Source: Mojavia pulchra JT2-VF2 (GTDB taxonomy: Bacteria; Cyanobacteriota; Cyanobacteriia; Cyanobacteriales; Nostocaceae). Taken from it: 64,000 bases of DNA. The stretch covers positions 1-64,000 of the forward strand of contig JAHHHN010000011.1 of assembly GCA_019359325.1 (NCBI GenBank), given 5' to 3'. The position numbers were made by a program, and so were the translations under genes. Under the pieces are notes generated by a model. That model was not told where the DNA came from and made no database searches. It saw only the letters and a program-made list of their open reading frames with translations. Below, piece after piece: positions 62,594 through 64,000 of the stretch (the stretch's first letter is position 1; every line of letters begins with the position of its first letter).

Positions 62594-63303
62594 ATGGCTG
62601 ATCTAGAAAGTTTACTTAGTTACCTGCCAAATATAATTGATGAACTTAATCTTAATAACAGAATCAACAATTACAAACACAGATAAAAAATAAATCTCAG
62701 AAAACATTTACTTTTAAACTTTCAATCATTATTGGTCTTTGCAGCCCAATATTGCTGTTTTTTTGTGTTTGGATAGGTCAAGATAAATTACCACAAATAC
62801 AGCAAATTACCTTAAATATTAATCAAGAAGAAAGGACTAAAAATAATTTTGAATCTGCACAAAAGCTTGGCATGGAAGCATCTTTAATCGTTCAAAATCC
62901 ACCCCATGCCCCAGAAGTATGGGAAAAATCAAGCATTAAATGGCAAGAAGCAATCTCTTTATTAGAGAAAATTCCTGAAGGTACATCTATTTCTGAACAA
63001 GCAAAAAAACAAATATCTAGTTATCGTATTAATAGTCAAACCATCTCTAAAAGAATCTTAAATGAAAATCAAGCAAAAGAAAATTTTGAATTTTCCCAAA
63101 AACTAGCAATAGAAGCCTCTATTTTAGTTCAAAATCCTCCTCATCCCCCAAAAGTTTGGAAGCAAGCACAATTAAAATGGCAACAAGCAATCAAGTTATT
63201 AGAAAGTATTCCGCAGAGTACATTTGTGTCTGAAAAGGCTAAGGAGAAATTATCTAGTTATAAAACTAATTATGGTGCTGTGAGTACACAGGTAAAAGAT
63301 TAA
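62594..63303 (+). pseudogene. Membrane-anchored repeat protein with one frameshift
   Basis: ATG 62594 opens MADLESLLSYLPNIIDELNLNN and hits a stop near 62680. In the -1 frame, from about 62659, the sequence continues QNQQLQTQIKNKS, a membrane helix (LSIIIGLCSPILLFFCVWIG), and two tandem 70-residue units: NNFESAQKLGMEASLIVQNPP...WQEAISLLEKIP and ENFEFSQKLAIEASILVQNPP...WQQAIKLLESIP. Joining at about 62655 with one base lost restores a roughly 236-residue protein. The unit recurs in other cyanobacterial membrane-anchored proteins; function unknown. The 3' part alone could start at TTG 62752. Confidence 0.6.
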
Positions 63304-63385
63304 GTTTTTTTTTGGATTTAAAGAGATGGTAGTAGTTTAAATTCTAAGATTAGTATTAAAACTCGTGAGTCTTTAAAATATAAAC

Positions 63386-63413
63386 AAATCCCCCACCGCA
63401 AGGTGGGGGATTT
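63386..63413. terminator. Terminator shared by psaB and the convergent repeat gene
   Basis: AATCCCCCACC and GGTGGGGGATT form a perfect 11-bp stem with a GCAA tetraloop (63387-63412), T-rich on both sides (TTTTAATT right, TTTGTTTA left when read in minus). It lies 28 nt past the psaB stop. Confidence 0.92.
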
Positions 63414-63440
63414 TAATTACCTAAAACACTATTAGCCGGA

Positions 63441-64000
63441 TCAACCGAACTTGCCAGCGGTAGAGGCAATTAAAAAGGCTGCGTAGGTGAGGACATAGCC
63501 AACGGTGAAGTGAGCTAGACCAACCAAACGACCTTGAACGATAGACAGAGCAACGGGCTTATCTTTCCAGCGAACCAGGTTAGCTAGAGGAGTACGCTCA
63601 TGTGCCCAGACAAGGGTTTCAATCAACTCTTGCCAGTAACCTCTCCAGGAGATGAGGAACATGAAGCCTGTAGCCCAAACTAGGTGTCCGAACAGGAACA
63701 TCCAAGCCCAGACAGATAGGTTATTCACACCGTAGGGGTTGTATCCGTTAATCAACTGAGCGGAGTTAGCCCAGAGATAATCACGGAACCAGCCCATGAG
63801 GTATGTGGAATTTTCGTTGAACTGAGCAACGTTTCCTTGCCAAATACCTAAGTGCTTCCAGTGCCAGTAGAAGGTTACCCAACCTACTGTGTTTAATGCC
63901 CAGAAGAGTGACAGATAGAAGGAGTCCCAACCAGAGATGTCGCAAGTACCGCCACGACCGGGGCCGTCGCAAGGGAAGGCATAGCCGAAGTCCTTTTTAT
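63441..64000 (-). CDS. psaB: Photosystem I P700 apoprotein A2 (PsaB), C-terminal part
   Basis: The last 186 codons are present, ending TGA 63443-63441. They contain [20 protein letters not shown], the loop whose two Cys ligate the FX 4Fe-4S cluster together with PsaA, and then membrane segments [37 protein letters not shown] and [16 protein letters not shown], with the C-terminus ASTAGKFG. The first ~555 codons lie outside the window; psaA probably precedes. PsaB binds half of the P700 electron-transfer chain. Confidence 0.99.
   Translation of the reverse strand, partial: KKDFGYAFPCDGPGRGGTCDISGWDSFYLSLFWALNTVGWVTFYWHWKHLGIWQGNVAQFNENSTYLMGWFRDYLWANSAQLINGYNPYGVNNLSVWAWMFLFGHLVWATGFMFLISWRGYWQELIETLVWAHERTPLANLVRWKDKPVALSIVQGRLVGLAHFTVGYVLTYAAFLIASTAGKFG

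Overview
The window comes from the chromosome of a filamentous, Nostoc-like cyanobacterium. The HIP1 octamer GCGATCGC is scattered throughout. There are core oxygenic-photosynthesis genes: chlB (dark protochlorophyllide reductase), psaX, the 3' end of psaB, ndhB, raf1 (Rubisco assembly), ycf37 (photosystem I assembly) and menG (phylloquinone methylation). Many gaps carry the 7-bp short tandem repeats typical of Nostoc. Bacterial core genes are rpmI-rplT, topA, aroQ and lipA. I saw no rRNA, no convincing tRNA and no CRISPR array.

Layout. 0-5.5 kb: the start of an IS630-type transposase, a truncated isomerase-like gene, a degenerate metallo-beta-lactamase-fold protein, a Cys/Met-rich copper-storage protein, a CBS-HEPN fusion and an APC permease. 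5.5-10.4 kb: a plasmid-type replication protein (CyRepA1-like) followed by five 63-bp hairpin repeats, then small signalling and membrane genes. 10.4-15.1 kb: a decayed membrane-protein gene, a sugar-kinase/DOMON pair, a fragment of a trypsin-like protein, a Uma2 gene and an N-acylglucosamine 2-epimerase. 15.3-24 kb: an AT-rich accessory stretch with a nucleotidyltransferase-DUF262 pair, two Uma2 genes around chlB, a stray chlB-like fragment, a D12-class adenine methylase and a copper amine oxidase pseudogene. 24-33.7 kb: ycf37, a solute-binding protein, rpmI-rplT, a single-chain PstI-like restriction-modification protein, a UvrD-like helicase and raf1. 34-46 kb: signalling gene, menG, DUF445, then a leftward block topA - small ORF - aroQ - ADP-ribosylglycohydrolase-like - 7TM-HD phosphodiesterase - glycosyltransferase. 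46-55 kb: broken genes (a nonsense-interrupted small protein and a RelE-like toxin), a DUF6745 gene, an RRM RNA-binding protein, ndhB, a response regulator, lipA and psaX. 54-64 kb: livH-type permease, hybrid histidine kinase, larE, SGNH hydrolase, HTH and RHH-like small proteins, a methyltransferase, cynS, a DUF433 remnant, a frameshifted repeat protein and psaB.

The window mixes conserved housekeeping genes with accessory insertions and an unusual number of eroding genes: at least nine fragments or frame-broken genes can be read directly. Best candidates for under-described biology are the nucleotidyltransferase-DUF262 pair (15.3-16.9 kb), the fused methylase-PstI-like nuclease (27.2-29.8 kb), the CyRepA1-like gene with its 63-bp hairpin array (5.5-9.1 kb), the CBS-HEPN protein (2.4-3.2 kb), and simple repeats that have become in-frame protein insertions in two different ATPase genes. 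All functions are assigned by reading the sequence, without database searches.
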